51,128 bases of DNA from an uncultured Eubacteriales bacterium (GCA_900316345.1 ONCR01000004.1:1-51128), one strand, 5' to 3'. Shown: positions 1 through 8,558, numbered from the stretch's first letter. Notes: generated from the letters alone by a model not told the origin. Translations and numbers: made by a program.

Positions 1-1
1 C

Positions 2-817
2 GAGTGGATGCCCGGTTCTCATCCCGATTTCGGTATGGCGGAACCGCTTGACCATAGCATAAAATGCTTAAAACAACTCAAAACAGCAGGCTGTGTGTTC
101 ACACGCTTTCACTGGCAGCAGGACAGCGCGCTTTTTGATTGGTGTGACGAAAACGGATTGCTTGTGCAGGAAGAAATTCCGTACTGGGGTTATCCGAAGC
201 AGGCAACGCCGCTTCAGCTCGATATTGCAAAGCAGCAGGCAGACGAAATGATGCATTTTCATTTTAACCATCCGTCGATTGTCTGCTGGGGCGTCGGCAA
301 CGAACTCGGCGCAGAAACCGTGCCCACTATTCAGTACGTCAAGGATATGGTGCAGTATTTTAAGACATACGATAAGCGTCGTCTTGTGAACTATGTTTCC
401 AACACCCTCAGCAGAGTGGAAAATGCTGAAAAGGACGATGCCGCCCTTTACGGCGATATCGCTATGTGGAACGATTATCTCGGACTTTGGGAGCCGAGCG
501 ACGACATAATAAATCATATGCTTCGCACCTGCAAAAAGGCGGAGGGCATGCCGCTACTTGTATCGGAGTTCGGGCTCTGCGAGCCTCATTTCAAGGGCGG
601 TGATGAGGAGCGTTCACGCATACTGAAAGAGCGTCTTGCGATGTATAAGGAGATTCACAACATCTGCGGCTATATGTGGTTTTCGCTCAACGATTACCGC
701 ACGCATTGCGGTGAAGAAGGCGAGGATAAACTCCGCCGCCGCGTCCACGGCTCAACGGATTTATACGGCAATGAAAAACCGTCCTACCGCCTTCTATGCA
801 GATTACAGAATCAGTAA
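2..817 (+). CDS. Glycoside hydrolase family 2 C-terminal catalytic part (5' end outside window)
   Basis: The open frame runs in from base 2, so the N-terminal sugar-binding and immunoglobulin-like domains lie outside the window. What remains is the GH2 (alpha/beta)8 barrel, the family of beta-galactosidases, beta-glucuronidases and beta-mannosidases. Visible motifs are the Asn-Glu pair in GVGNELG (bases about 293-313), where the Glu is the acid/base, and the Glu in LVSEFG (about bases 557-574) as candidate nucleophile. The fragment also has WMPGSHPD at its start and a final YGNEKPSYRLL typical of the barrel end. Substrate cannot be decided from this fragment. A bidirectional hairpin terminator follows directly, so it is the last gene of its transcript. 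Confidence 0.85.
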   Translation, partial: EWMPGSHPDFGMAEPLDHSIKCLKQLKTAGCVFTRFHWQQDSALFDWCDENGLLVQEEIPYWGYPKQATPLQLDIAKQQADEMMHFHFNHPSIVCWGVGNELGAETVPTIQYVKDMVQYFKTYDKRRLVNYVSNTLSRVENAEKDDAALYGDIAMWNDYLGLWEPSDDIINHMLRTCKKAEGMPLLVSEFGLCEPHFKGGDEERSRILKERLAMYKEIHNICGYMWFSLNDYRTHCGEEGEDKLRRRVHGSTDLYGNEKPSYRLLCRLQNQ

Positions 818-823
818 AAACCA

Positions 824-849
824 AACACCGCCGAATACTCGGCGGTGTT
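824..849. terminator. Bidirectional hairpin terminator
   Basis: A perfect 11-bp stem (824-834 with 839-849) closes a 4-nt ATAC loop. An A-run lies on the left and a T-rich stretch on the right, so it can serve the glycosidase gene on the plus strand and the TfoX-like gene converging from the minus strand. Confidence 0.75.
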
Positions 850-872
850 GTTTATGCGTTCATTTTTATAAC

Positions 873-1184
873 TTAGCTGTCTCTCGGTTTCCGTTCAGGC
901 AGTTCCGCATACATACCTTCCAGTAATTCCGTAATCAAATCCGCGTCTTCAAATTTGTCAAATACGTGCATCAGCGTTTTTGAACCTTCGTAAGGATAAC
1001 GCAGTTCTAAATCCGCAAGCAGCCTGTCCGATGTCGGCGTTCTTTTCAAAAACAGTTCATTACCGCAAATGTCACCTATCAGCTTACCGTTGAAGTAAAC
1101 AAGATATCCGCCCATCATTGATTTTATAACAATATCACCGGTTGCGGAAAAAACCTCACTAACATATTCGTTATATTCATTCAC
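873..1184 (-). CDS. TfoX N-terminal-domain-like protein
   Basis: A small protein of about 103 residues resembling the TfoX/Sxy N-terminal domain. The diagnostic stretch is MMGGYLVYFNGKLIGDI followed by ELFLKR, matching the family pattern of a glycine-rich turn and a short beta-sheet. I chose the GTG at 1184 because ACGGAGG lies 7-8 bases upstream; a longer frame to 1214 has no ribosome site. In proteobacteria TfoX regulates competence, but stand-alone N-terminal domains in Firmicutes have no established role, so function is unknown. It stands alone, separated from the cofactor operon by an AT-rich palindrome. Confidence 0.7.
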   Translation of the reverse strand: MNEYNEYVSEVFSATGDIVIKSMMGGYLVYFNGKLIGDICGNELFLKRTPTSDRLLADLELRYPYEGSKTLMHVFDKFEDADLITELLEGMYAELPERKPRDS

Positions 1185-1275
1185 TATGATTACCTCCGTA
1201 GATTTCAGTTTCATTTTACATTAAAACACAGTTCAAATCGTCAGTGCATTTTCCTTTTCTTGGGCCGGTTCTTTC

Positions 1276-1293
1276 TTAAAAAAATTTTTTTAA
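1276..1293 (-). terminator. AT-rich palindrome at the end of the moa operon
   Basis: TTAAAAAAATTTTTTTAA is a perfect palindrome, extended imperfectly by CTT/AAG arms. It overlaps the stop codon of the MOSC gene. It probably ends the leftward cofactor operon, although the stem is only A-T pairs. Confidence 0.45.
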
Positions 1294-1724
1294 AGAAGTT
1301 TTATTTCGTCGTTAACTTTTACCGTTCCGCCTTTAAGGACTATTCCGAAAACGCCCTCGCGCGGCATAATGCACTGACCTACAAGCTCTTTTATGGCACA
1401 GCCGTCGTGGCATTCCTTGCCGATTTGCGTTATTTCAATAACAGCGCTTTCACCGATTTTCAGTTTTGTTCCTACCGGAAGCGTATGAAGCACAATGCCC
1501 TCGGTAGTAATGTTTTCGGCAAACATACCGTGGCAGAGCCCGTCGGTACGCATTCCCTGCGCGCGCTCTATGCTCTCTTTTGCAAGAAGGCTGACCTGAC
1601 GGTGCCACTTACCGGCGTGAGCGTCATTTTCAAACCCGAAGTTTTCAATCAGCTTTCCTTCGGGAATGCTTTTTTTCGGCGTTTTTTTCTTTTCGCTTAT
1701 ATTGACAGCCACTACCTTTGCCAT
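1290..1724 (-). CDS. MOSC domain protein
   Basis: A 144-residue stand-alone MOSC domain (the C-terminal domain of Moco sulfurase, also found in YiiM). Visible features are GFENDAHAGKWHRQVSLL near residues 30-47, the conserved cysteine in IGKECHDGC near residue 105, and the beta-barrel end REGVFGIVLKGG. MOSC proteins bind pterin-metal cofactors or carry sulfur on the conserved cysteine; the exact reaction of short Firmicutes versions is not established. It is the last gene of the tup-moe-moa operon, 3 bases after moaA, which supports a role in maturing or sulfurating the tungsten or molybdenum cofactor. Confidence 0.85.
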   Translation of the reverse strand: MAKVVAVNISEKKKTPKKSIPEGKLIENFGFENDAHAGKWHRQVSLLAKESIERAQGMRTDGLCHGMFAENITTEGIVLHTLPVGTKLKIGESAVIEITQIGKECHDGCAIKELVGQCIMPREGVFGIVLKGGTVKVNDEIKLL

Positions 1725-1727
1725 AAT

Positions 1728-2696
1728 TCATCCTCCTGTTCTGTTAAGCCCGTGAGGTGCCTGCATATTTTCAAAGCTGTGCCCTGCGGGCTTTTTAAGA
1801 ATAATGCTTTTTATTTTGTTTACGAGTTTTTCGTTATCGTCTATGTACGGCATAATATTGTACGACGTATCATACCCGAGGCAGGGTTTTACCTTACCGT
1901 CGCACAGAAGACGTACACGGTTGCATTTTCCGCAAAATTTATGCGTTACGGGATTGATAAGACCGACTCTGCCTCTAAACCCGTCAGCCGTATAGTATTT
2001 TGCCGTGCCGTCCTCGCCTTTTACGGGAGAAAGGAACGGGAAGCGGCGTAAAATCTCATCGCCCGTTACTATTAAATCGGCATTCTCGCCCTCATCGGAA
2101 AACGGCATAAGCTCAATAAAACGCACGTCAATTTCACGGCCCTTTGCAAGGCTGATAAGCTCCCCTGCTCCGTCGCTGTTGACGCCCTTCATCAACACGG
2201 CGTTTATTTTTATCGGGGCAAGCCCTACTGCTTCGGCTTCATCGATGCCTTCAAGCACCTTTTTAAGTACGTCGGCGCCCGTTAGATGACGGTATGTGCT
2301 GCCGTCGGTGGAATCAAGGCTGATGTTCACGCCGTCAAGCCCTGCGGCTTTCAGCTTTTTAGCGTATTTTTTTAAATATACGCCGTTGGTTGTAAGCGCA
2401 ATTGTTTCAATTTCGGGTATAGTTCGGATTAGCCTCACAATCTCGGCAATATCATTCCTTACAAGCGGCTCGCCGCCGGTTATACGTATTTTTTTAATGC
2501 CGCATTTTGCAAAGGCTTTTGCAATAGTGAAATACTGCTGCGGCGTAAGCTCCGCGGCTTTTTTGGCGCAGTCCTCCCGGCCGCAATAAACGCAGTTTAA
2601 ATTGCAGCGCTGGGTTACGGAAATCCGCAGATATGAAATTTCTCTGCCGAAATTATCCTTCACGGTGATAATCACTCTTCCCGCCTGTTTTTTCAA
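1728..2696 (-). CDS. moaA: GTP 3',8-cyclase MoaA
   Basis: Radical-SAM enzyme for the first step of molybdopterin synthesis, rearranging GTP to 3',8-cyclo-7,8-dihydro-GTP. The N-terminal cluster motif CNLNCVYC and the preceding LRISVT match MoaA. The C-terminal cluster is seen as CGKCNRVRLLCDGKVKPCL near residues 254-273, with CX2C and a distal Cys. Length (322 residues) is normal. The start is uncertain: the TTG at 2696 has GAGGAA 10 bases upstream but overlaps moaC by 43 bases; a GTG at 2663 gives an N-terminus closer to other MoaA proteins. It follows moaC in the leftward cofactor operon. Confidence 0.93.
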   Translation of the reverse strand: MKKQAGRVIITVKDNFGREISYLRISVTQRCNLNCVYCGREDCAKKAAELTPQQYFTIAKAFAKCGIKKIRITGGEPLVRNDIAEIVRLIRTIPEIETIALTTNGVYLKKYAKKLKAAGLDGVNISLDSTDGSTYRHLTGADVLKKVLEGIDEAEAVGLAPIKINAVLMKGVNSDGAGELISLAKGREIDVRFIELMPFSDEGENADLIVTGDEILRRFPFLSPVKGEDGTAKYYTADGFRGRVGLINPVTHKFCGKCNRVRLLCDGKVKPCLGYDTSYNIMPYIDDNEKLVNKIKSIILKKPAGHSFENMQAPHGLNRTGG

Positions 2697-3120
2697 GCAA
2701 TTTTATTTCCTCAACGGTCATAGCTCTGTCCATTGCCTTACACATATCATAAACGGTAAGAGCAGCGACGGAAGCACCCGTCAGCGCCTCCATTTCAATT
2801 CCCGTTTTATATGTGCATTTCGCATTTACATAAATACCGAGCGCGGTTTCGCCCTCTTTTTCAAAATCAACAGTAATCTTGTCAATAGGAATATTATGGC
2901 ATAGCGGAATAAGCTCGCTTGTTTTTTTTGCGCCCGTTATTCCGGCAATTCTTGCGGCGGAAAGTCCGTCGCCCTTTTTTAAATCGGCGTTCAGCAGCGC
3001 GTCAAGCGTTTCGCTTTTCATTCTTATTCTTGCATACGCCCTTGCGGTGCGCACGGTAACTTCCTTTTCGCCGACGTCAACCATAACCGCCTCGCCGTTT
3101 TTATTAATATGTGTGAGCAT
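2653..3120 (-). CDS. moaC: Cyclic pyranopterin monophosphate synthase MoaC
   Basis: Acts after MoaA to form cyclic pyranopterin monophosphate (precursor Z). The 155-residue length and the motifs KKTSELIPLCHNIPI, GIEMEALTG and DMCKAMDRAM are signatures of MoaC; the conserved Lys, His and Asp residues of the active site lie within them. It begins at the stop codon of the MoeA-PBP gene (one-base overlap at 3120) and overlaps moaA, indicating translational coupling within one transcript. Confidence 0.95.
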   Translation of the reverse strand: MLTHINKNGEAVMVDVGEKEVTVRTARAYARIRMKSETLDALLNADLKKGDGLSAARIAGITGAKKTSELIPLCHNIPIDKITVDFEKEGETALGIYVNAKCTYKTGIEMEALTGASVAALTVYDMCKAMDRAMTVEEIKLLEKTGGKSDYHREG

Positions 3121-4991
3121 TATACGTAGCCTCCCATTTCGGAAAGTCTTATTTGAAATTCGTCAGAATACAGAACATCAAGGAACGCCCTGACCATCGG
3201 ATTATCAAGATAGTTTTTATCAATTAAAAACTCGTAGGTTTCGTTACAAATCGGAATAAAATCCAAGTCATACATCTTCGCGGCGGAATAGATACCGAGC
3301 CCTGCGTCCGCATTACCCGCGGCAATCAGCGCAGCTACCGCCGTGTGAGTAAATTCCTCGTTATAATAACCGTCAACTTCTTTAGGTGAAATAGCGTTTT
3401 GTTCCATAAGCCAATCGCATAGAATGCGCGTGCCTGCGCCTCGCTGACGGTTAACATAACGAACGTTTTTTATATCCTTGAATTCTTTAATATTAAGAGG
3501 ATTGCCTTTTTTCACCATCAATCCCTGAACTCTGCCGACTCCTTTAACAGTTACGGCGTTGCCGTCGGGAAGATATTTTTCAACATAGGATTTATTGTAT
3601 TCTCCCGTTTCGGTATCAAGAAGATGAATACCGCCCATATGTGCAAGTCCGTCGCGCACGGCATAAATTGCACCCATACTGCCGACATGGGTGGAGCAAA
3701 CTCTGAATGGCGCGCCCCTCCTTGCAAGAAAATCCGAAACCTCGTCAATCAGCGGGTCGTGGCTTCCTGTTATAATAAGAGTATTTTCAATTTCACATAG
3801 CGGCTTATAAAGACGGATTTCCACCTCTTCGCCGGCTTCAATACCCTCGCAGTTTTGCGGAATAATCAGCACGCCGTCAGCCTTGGTAAAGCTTGTTATA
3901 ACTCCTGCGCCGCGCGCAAGGGGCGAAGCGGACAGCTTGCCGCCAATTCTTCCGAGCGACACGCGGACATATTCGCTGTATTTGAGAGAAGAAACTATCT
4001 TCTTTGCAAGCGTTGCCTTTACCGTTTCTCCCGTTAACCGTGGTTTCCCGTAATACATTGCAACAACTTCGGACACGATTTCATCCATAATAACAATAGC
4101 TGATACGGGATAACCCGGAAGGCCGATTACGGGCTTGCCGAGCGCCTCACCGAGCACGGCGGGCTTACCGGGTTTAACGGCAATGCCGTGAACAAGCACC
4201 GTACCGAGCGAAGCTATAATTTCACTCGTATAATCGTCGCGCCCTGCAGAGGAGCCTGCCGATACAAGTACAATATCACATTCGGAAAGCGCAGTTTCAA
4301 TCGCTGATTTTATCAAATCTTTTTTATCGGGCGTTATAGGGTACAACTTTGATTCGGCGTTAAAGCCGTTAAGCATCCCCTTAAAGACGGTTGAATTAAA
4401 TTCAATAATATCGCCCTTTTTCGGGTCTGCAGTCGGAGTTACGATTTCATCGCCCGTCGGGATAATACCGACAAGCGGCTTTTTTATAACCTCAATTTCG
4501 GTAATCCCGCCTGCAAGAAGCGCGCCGCAAAGCGAAGGGGTAAGCGCCGTTCCCGATGGGGCAATCATATCGCCCATACAGATATCCTCGCCTACCTGGC
4601 GAACGTTCTGCCACGGCACGACGGAAGAGATAATATCATAATTTCCGTTTTCGCCTTCAATTAAATCCTCAACCATAATTACCGAATCAGCTTTGTCGGG
4701 GAGCGGGTCGCCTGTATCAACAACGGTATAATCCGCCGGCGTTAAGGTAACGGGCGTGCGCTCGCTCGCGGCAAAGGTGACCGCCGCCTTAACCGCAACG
4801 CCGTCCATCGCCGAAGCGTTATAATGCGGCGAACAGATATGCGCATACGCGGCGTCTTTAATCACTCTGCCGCACGCGTCGGTTACGGGTACGGTTTCGG
4901 TTTTTTTCGTAAAGCCGACCTTTTTAAGATGTTCATAGTATTTGCTTTTTGCCTCGTCAAGCGGAAGGTTGTTAAGATAGTTATATTTCAT
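3120..4991 (-). CDS. MoeA-family molybdotransferase fused to a periplasmic-binding-like domain
   Basis: A 623-residue two-part protein. Residues about 1-395 are a MoeA domain with YNASAMDGVAV, VDTGDPLP, GDEIVTP, SAGSSAGRDDYT and GLPGYPVSA. Residues about 405-623 are a PBP-like domain (LIITGSHDPLID, RGAGTRILCDWL, ADAGLGIYSAAK), related to molybdate/tungstate-binding folds but with no signal peptide, so cytoplasmic. MoeA inserts the oxyanion into adenylylated molybdopterin. The fused domain could hold or sense molybdate or tungstate; that is inference. It is the second moeA of the operon, overlapping the first by 4 bases. In organisms with two MoeA proteins, separate Mo and W use has been proposed. 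Confidence 0.88.
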   Translation of the reverse strand: MKYNYLNNLPLDEAKSKYYEHLKKVGFTKKTETVPVTDACGRVIKDAAYAHICSPHYNASAMDGVAVKAAVTFAASERTPVTLTPADYTVVDTGDPLPDKADSVIMVEDLIEGENGNYDIISSVVPWQNVRQVGEDICMGDMIAPSGTALTPSLCGALLAGGITEIEVIKKPLVGIIPTGDEIVTPTADPKKGDIIEFNSTVFKGMLNGFNAESKLYPITPDKKDLIKSAIETALSECDIVLVSAGSSAGRDDYTSEIIASLGTVLVHGIAVKPGKPAVLGEALGKPVIGLPGYPVSAIVIMDEIVSEVVAMYYGKPRLTGETVKATLAKKIVSSLKYSEYVRVSLGRIGGKLSASPLARGAGVITSFTKADGVLIIPQNCEGIEAGEEVEIRLYKPLCEIENTLIITGSHDPLIDEVSDFLARRGAPFRVCSTHVGSMGAIYAVRDGLAHMGGIHLLDTETGEYNKSYVEKYLPDGNAVTVKGVGRVQGLMVKKGNPLNIKEFKDIKNVRYVNRQRGAGTRILCDWLMEQNAISPKEVDGYYNEEFTHTAVAALIAAGNADAGLGIYSAAKMYDLDFIPICNETYEFLIDKNYLDNPMVRAFLDVLYSDEFQIRLSEMGGYV

Positions 4992-6184
4992 AATTCAAAT
5001 ATTTCCACGGTTGTTCCCTTAAAAAGCCCTTCGGTATTGCGGGATATGCGGATAAAGCCCTCCGCTTCGCTTAGTACGGATACAATTCCTGATTTTGTAT
5101 GAACGGGAACAATCTCATTATTTTCATTTTGTTTAATGCAGAGAAATTCCTCTCTGCCGTGGTTTGAGGGAATATTTACCGCGAGAGCGCCGCTTTTTTT
5201 CGGCTTGTCTTCGGGCATATTCAGTATATTCCGCAGGTATTCGCTTACTATAAGGCGGAATACGAAGTACGCCGCCAAGGGATGGCCGGGAAGGCCGAAC
5301 ACGGGTTTGTTTTCTGCAATCCCGAAAATAGTCGGTTTGCCGGGCTTCATAGCAATTCCGTGGAAATACGCCCTTCCGAGCGAATCAATAATATCCACGG
5401 TCATATCTCTTGCCCCTGCCGAGGAGCCGCCCGAAATAAGAACGGCGTCGGCTTTATTTATACATATTTTCAACGCGCTTTCAATTTCATTTCTGTTATC
5501 CCTAACCGCACCGTATTCAAATACGTCGCAGCCGAATTGCTTTACAGCGGCAGAAAGAAGAAAAGTGTTGATATCTCTGATTTGCCCCTGCTTTATTTCG
5601 CCGTTTACGATTTCGTCGCCGGTTGAGATAATTGCAATCAAGGGCTTTTTATATACGGGTATTTCATAAACGCCGAGAGCGGCAAGCACGCCTGCTTCGG
5701 CAGGGGTGATTTTTGTTCCTTTTTTCAGCGCGGTTTTGCCGAGCGCAATATCGTCGCCCGTTTTAGTAACATTCTCATAAGGCGCAACGGATTTGTAGAT
5801 AAGGCAAAGCCCGTTTGCATTATCCGTATGTTCAACCATAACGGCGGCGTTGGCGCCCTTAGGTAACATACCGCCCGTAGAGATTTTTACACATTCACCG
5901 CTTTTTAACGTGAAATCCGCACTTTCGCCCATAAGAATTTCACCAACGATTTCAAGCTGAGCCGGCATTGACGCGCCTGCGCCGAAGGTATCGGCAGCGA
6001 TGACGGCATAGCCGTCAACGGTCGTTCTGTCAAACGCGGGGATATTTTCGCTTGAAACAACATCCTGTGCAAGCGTTCTGCCGAGAGCATCGCTGATATT
6101 CACTTTTTCGGTTTCGGGAATAAAGTTTGCCGTTTTTTCATTAATAAGCGCAACGGCTTCTTCCCTTGTCAGCACATTAAGCAT
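4988..6184 (-). CDS. moeA: Molybdopterin molybdotransferase MoeA
   Basis: A normal-length MoeA (398 residues) that inserts molybdate or tungstate into the pterin dithiolene. Visible motifs include FDRTTVDGYAV, ISTGGMLPKGANAAVMVEHT, IISTGDEIV, SGGSSAGARDMT and GLPGHPLAAYFV. I take the ATG at 6184, which shares one base with the stop of the upstream ABC ATPase gene (TAATG) and follows GGGTGG; a longer TTG frame to 6220 would run into that gene. It is paired with the MoeA-PBP gene directly downstream. Confidence 0.93.
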   Translation of the reverse strand: MLNVLTREEAVALINEKTANFIPETEKVNISDALGRTLAQDVVSSENIPAFDRTTVDGYAVIAADTFGAGASMPAQLEIVGEILMGESADFTLKSGECVKISTGGMLPKGANAAVMVEHTDNANGLCLIYKSVAPYENVTKTGDDIALGKTALKKGTKITPAEAGVLAALGVYEIPVYKKPLIAIISTGDEIVNGEIKQGQIRDINTFLLSAAVKQFGCDVFEYGAVRDNRNEIESALKICINKADAVLISGGSSAGARDMTVDIIDSLGRAYFHGIAMKPGKPTIFGIAENKPVFGLPGHPLAAYFVFRLIVSEYLRNILNMPEDKPKKSGALAVNIPSNHGREEFLCIKQNENNEIVPVHTKSGIVSVLSEAEGFIRISRNTEGLFKGTTVEIFEL

Positions 6185-6837
6185 TATATTTTCCACCCTG
6201 CAATAAAGCTTTTTGCCCAATCTGTTTCCGGGTTTGTAAGCACCTCTTTAGGTGCGCCGTCCGCCGCAATCGCTCCGCTGTTAAGTATAATCAGTCTGTC
6301 GGCGGCGTTTAATGCAAGCACGGGAGAATGGGTGCTCATCAAAACTGTACAGCCGTATTTTTTCTGATAATCCTTTATCGCGCCGATTACAAGCTCTGCG
6401 CCTTTGGCATCGCACGCGCTGGTAGGCTCATCAAGAAGAAGCATTTTGCAATCTCTGACAAACAGACGGCACAGCGCCAGCCTTTGCAGCTCTCCGCCCG
6501 AAAGCGAGGAAGCTTTTTTATCCTTAAGATGCAATAATTCAAGCTTTTCAAGAAGTCTTTCCGCTTCGGCATTATCCGCATCGCCGAGCGTGATATTTTT
6601 TAATAAATTGCCGCGAAAGGCGTAGCTTTGCTGCGGAAGATAAAGCAGCTCTTTCGGCGCTGTAACTTCGCCTTCAGTTGCTTTAAGCATACCCGCAAGA
6701 ACACGGAGCAGGGTTGTTTTTCCGCTTCCGTTTGCGCCGGCAAAGGCAACTGTTTCGCCGTCGTTTATCTTAAGTTTCGGTATATCCAATACGGTGCGTT
6801 CACCGTAGCATTTTTTCAAATTATCTATTCTAATCAT
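6184..6837 (-). CDS. tupC: Tungstate/molybdate ABC transporter ATPase (TupC type)
   Basis: A 217-residue ABC ATPase with Walker A GANGSGKTT (about residues 34-42), signature LSGGE (about 114) and Walker B MLLLDEPTS (about 135), ending with the H-loop MSTHSP. It lacks the extra C-terminal TOBE domain of classical ModC, which suits a TupC-type tungstate transporter. Its partners are the adjacent permease and the TTTSVNDSGLL-type binding protein. It overlaps the permease gene by 8 bases and the moeA start by one base. Confidence 0.88.
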   Translation of the reverse strand: MIRIDNLKKCYGERTVLDIPKLKINDGETVAFAGANGSGKTTLLRVLAGMLKATEGEVTAPKELLYLPQQSYAFRGNLLKNITLGDADNAEAERLLEKLELLHLKDKKASSLSGGELQRLALCRLFVRDCKMLLLDEPTSACDAKGAELVIGAIKDYQKKYGCTVLMSTHSPVLALNAADRLIILNSGAIAADGAPKEVLTNPETDWAKSFIAGWKI

Positions 6838-7516
6838 TAGGCGCCTCCTTTACGATGAAAGAAGCGAGTGCGTTGACAATAAAGGCGATGAGCAGCAGGA
6901 TAATACCGAGCGCAAGCGCAAAGGAAAACTTACCCTTATTGGTTTCAAGCATAATCGCCGTAGTCATAACCCTTGTTTTCCACTGGATATTGCCGCCTAC
7001 AATGCTTACGGCGCCAACCTCCGCAATAGAGCGTCCGAAGGCGTTCAGTACTACGGAAAAAAGCGAGGAGCGCCCCTCTGAAAGGCAAAGCCCCGCGATT
7101 TTTCTTCTTGAAAGCCCCAGGCCTCTCGCCGTTTCAATCACGGGCTTTGATGTGCTTTCAATAAATGAAGAAGAAAGCCCGATGACAACGGGCGTAATTA
7201 ATAATACCTGAGCGATTACCATTATCTCAACGGTGAACAGAAGATTCATTTTTCCAAGCGGTCCGTAATGGGTAAACAGCGTATACACAAGCAGGCCTGC
7301 CACCACCGGCGGCAAGCCCATCAATGTGTGTATCAGTTTTTTAACAAACGCTTTTCCCTTAAAGCTGCGGGTGCCGAGCAGCGCACCGAGCGGCAAGCCT
7401 ATCAGGCACGAAATTGTCGTGCTGAAAAAGGACATCCTGAGCGTAACGCCTATAATCTGTAACAGCTCTTTGTCAAGGGATTTTAACAGTTCAAACGCCT
7501 GTTTAACCGCTTCCAT
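6830..7516 (-). CDS. tupB: Tungstate ABC transporter permease (TupB type)
   Basis: A 228-residue inner-membrane permease with about five hydrophobic segments. The EAA-type coupling loop is visible in ETARGLGLSRRKIAGLCL (about residues 133-150), followed by GRSIAEVGAVSIVGGNIQ, a stretch typical of tungstate and molybdate permeases of the TupB/ModB group. Its stop is shared with the ATPase gene and its start overlaps the stop of tupA at 7516, so the three transporter genes are tightly coupled. Confidence 0.9.
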   Translation of the reverse strand: MEAVKQAFELLKSLDKELLQIIGVTLRMSFFSTTISCLIGLPLGALLGTRSFKGKAFVKKLIHTLMGLPPVVAGLLVYTLFTHYGPLGKMNLLFTVEIMVIAQVLLITPVVIGLSSSFIESTSKPVIETARGLGLSRRKIAGLCLSEGRSSLFSVVLNAFGRSIAEVGAVSIVGGNIQWKTRVMTTAIMLETNKGKFSFALALGIILLLIAFIVNALASFIVKEAPND

Positions 7517-8385
7517 TATTCGTCAAGAAGATTGAAAAGCGCAACTCCGTATTCTTCTTCGCCGTATTTGGCGATAAGCGCGCTTGCTTCGTCGCCGAGC
7601 ATCCAATCAATAAATGCCTTTGCGCCTTCGGTATTAATCCCGTCAATTTTTTCGGGGTTAACGGCGATAAGAGAATAGGTGTTCTTCATATCCTCGCCCT
7701 CTTCAAGAGCGATGTCGAGATTGAGCTCGTCCTTCATTGAAAGGAAGGTAGCCTTATCAGTAAGGCAGTATGCCTGCTGTTCGCTTGCCATTGTAAGACA
7801 AGCGCCCATGCCCTGCCCTGCGCTTATATACCATTCGTCAGTTTCGGCGTTCGGCTCGTTGCCTTCGCCCCAGATTTTCAGCTCCGCCTTATGCGTTCCG
7901 CTTTCGTCACCGCGGGATACAAACTTGCTTTTGCTGTCCTTAATTTTGCCAAAAGCGGTAGCTGCGTCAGCGCTGTCCTTAATTCCTGCGGGGTCATCCT
8001 TCGGGCCAACGATAACAAAGTAATTGTACATAAACGGCAGCCTTTCAACGCCGTAGCCGCCGGCAATAAATTCTTCTTCCGACGCCTTTGCGTGAACGAG
8101 AATAACGTCGGCGTTGCCGTCTATTGCCTTCTGAATTGCCGCACCGGTACCTGCGGACTGTACCTCAACCTTGTATCCCGTTTCCTTCTCAAAGGTCGGA
8201 AGAAGGTAAGGAAGAAGTCCCGAGTCGTTAACAGAGGTCGTCGTTGAAAGACGGATTACCTTGTTTTCCTCCGCTTCAGCCGTTGTTGACGAGGTAGGGT
8301 CAACGCTGTCTGCGGGCTTTGCACTGCACGCTGCAAATGCAAATGCCATAATGAGTGCCATGAGTAACGCTAAAATTTTTTTCAT
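7516..8385 (-). CDS. tupA: Tungstate-binding lipoprotein TupA
   Basis: Extracellular substrate-binding lipoprotein of the transporter. The signal peptide ends in a lipobox with Cys near residue 20 (FAFAACSAK). The mature protein begins with the tungstate-binder hallmark LSTTTSVNDSGLLPYLLP, followed by VQSAGTGAAIQKA and ADVILVHAKASEEEF, all typical of TupA/WtpA-like proteins rather than ModA. The start at 8385 has AAAGGAG 8 bases upstream. It is first in the leftward operon and is preceded by a structured leader RNA. Preference for tungstate over molybdate is inferred from the motif and from the neighbouring aldehyde oxidoreductase. Confidence 0.93.
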   Translation of the reverse strand: MKKILALLMALIMAFAFAACSAKPADSVDPTSSTTAEAEENKVIRLSTTTSVNDSGLLPYLLPTFEKETGYKVEVQSAGTGAAIQKAIDGNADVILVHAKASEEEFIAGGYGVERLPFMYNYFVIVGPKDDPAGIKDSADAATAFGKIKDSKSKFVSRGDESGTHKAELKIWGEGNEPNAETDEWYISAGQGMGACLTMASEQQAYCLTDKATFLSMKDELNLDIALEEGEDMKNTYSLIAVNPEKIDGINTEGAKAFIDWMLGDEASALIAKYGEEEYGVALFNLLDE

Positions 8386-8401
8386 GATAACTGCTCCTTT
8401 T

Positions 8402-8523
8402 CAAACACGGAAGGCATTGCCGTTTCCCGCAATACCCTTTAGCCGATGTGAGGTTTATTTCGGCTACGCTTTGTAAGGCGTATGTCTATTAACACTTAGC
8501 CTTACAGAGTCGGGCATTATCAT
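8402..8523 (-). promoter_or_regulatory. Structured leader of the tup operon, candidate Moco/tungsten-cofactor riboswitch
   Basis: Read on the minus strand, AATGCCC (8512-8518) can pair with GGGTATT (8431-8437, one G-U) to close a domain holding two hairpins: an 8-bp stem (8499-8506 with 8472-8479) and a 7-bp stem (8460-8466 with 8440-8446). The 3' strand of the closing stem can instead form an 8-bp hairpin with GCAATGCC (8413-8420). The two folds exclude each other, as in riboswitches. In the first fold the freed GCCTTCC could pair with the AAGGAG of tupA. Moco RNAs are known upstream of such operons, but I could not confirm the consensus. Confidence 0.5.
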
Positions 8524-8530
8524 CACTCTT

Positions 8531-8558
8531 ATCATAGCACATATTACTAAAATTTCAA
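8531..8558 (-). promoter_or_regulatory. Promoter of the tup-moe-moa operon
   Basis: TTGAAA (8553-8558) and TATGAT (8531-8536) on the minus strand are separated by 16 bases. Transcription would start near 8523-8525, right before the structured leader. Confidence 0.6.

Noticed and set aside
1260-2051. Long plus-strand frame of 263 codons
   Set aside because: It lies antisense to the MOSC and moaA genes, which have clear family motifs, and its translation has no recognisable features.
5136-5669. Plus-strand frame of 177 codons across moeA
   Set aside because: Shadow of the minus-strand moeA frame; no ribosome site or family motif.
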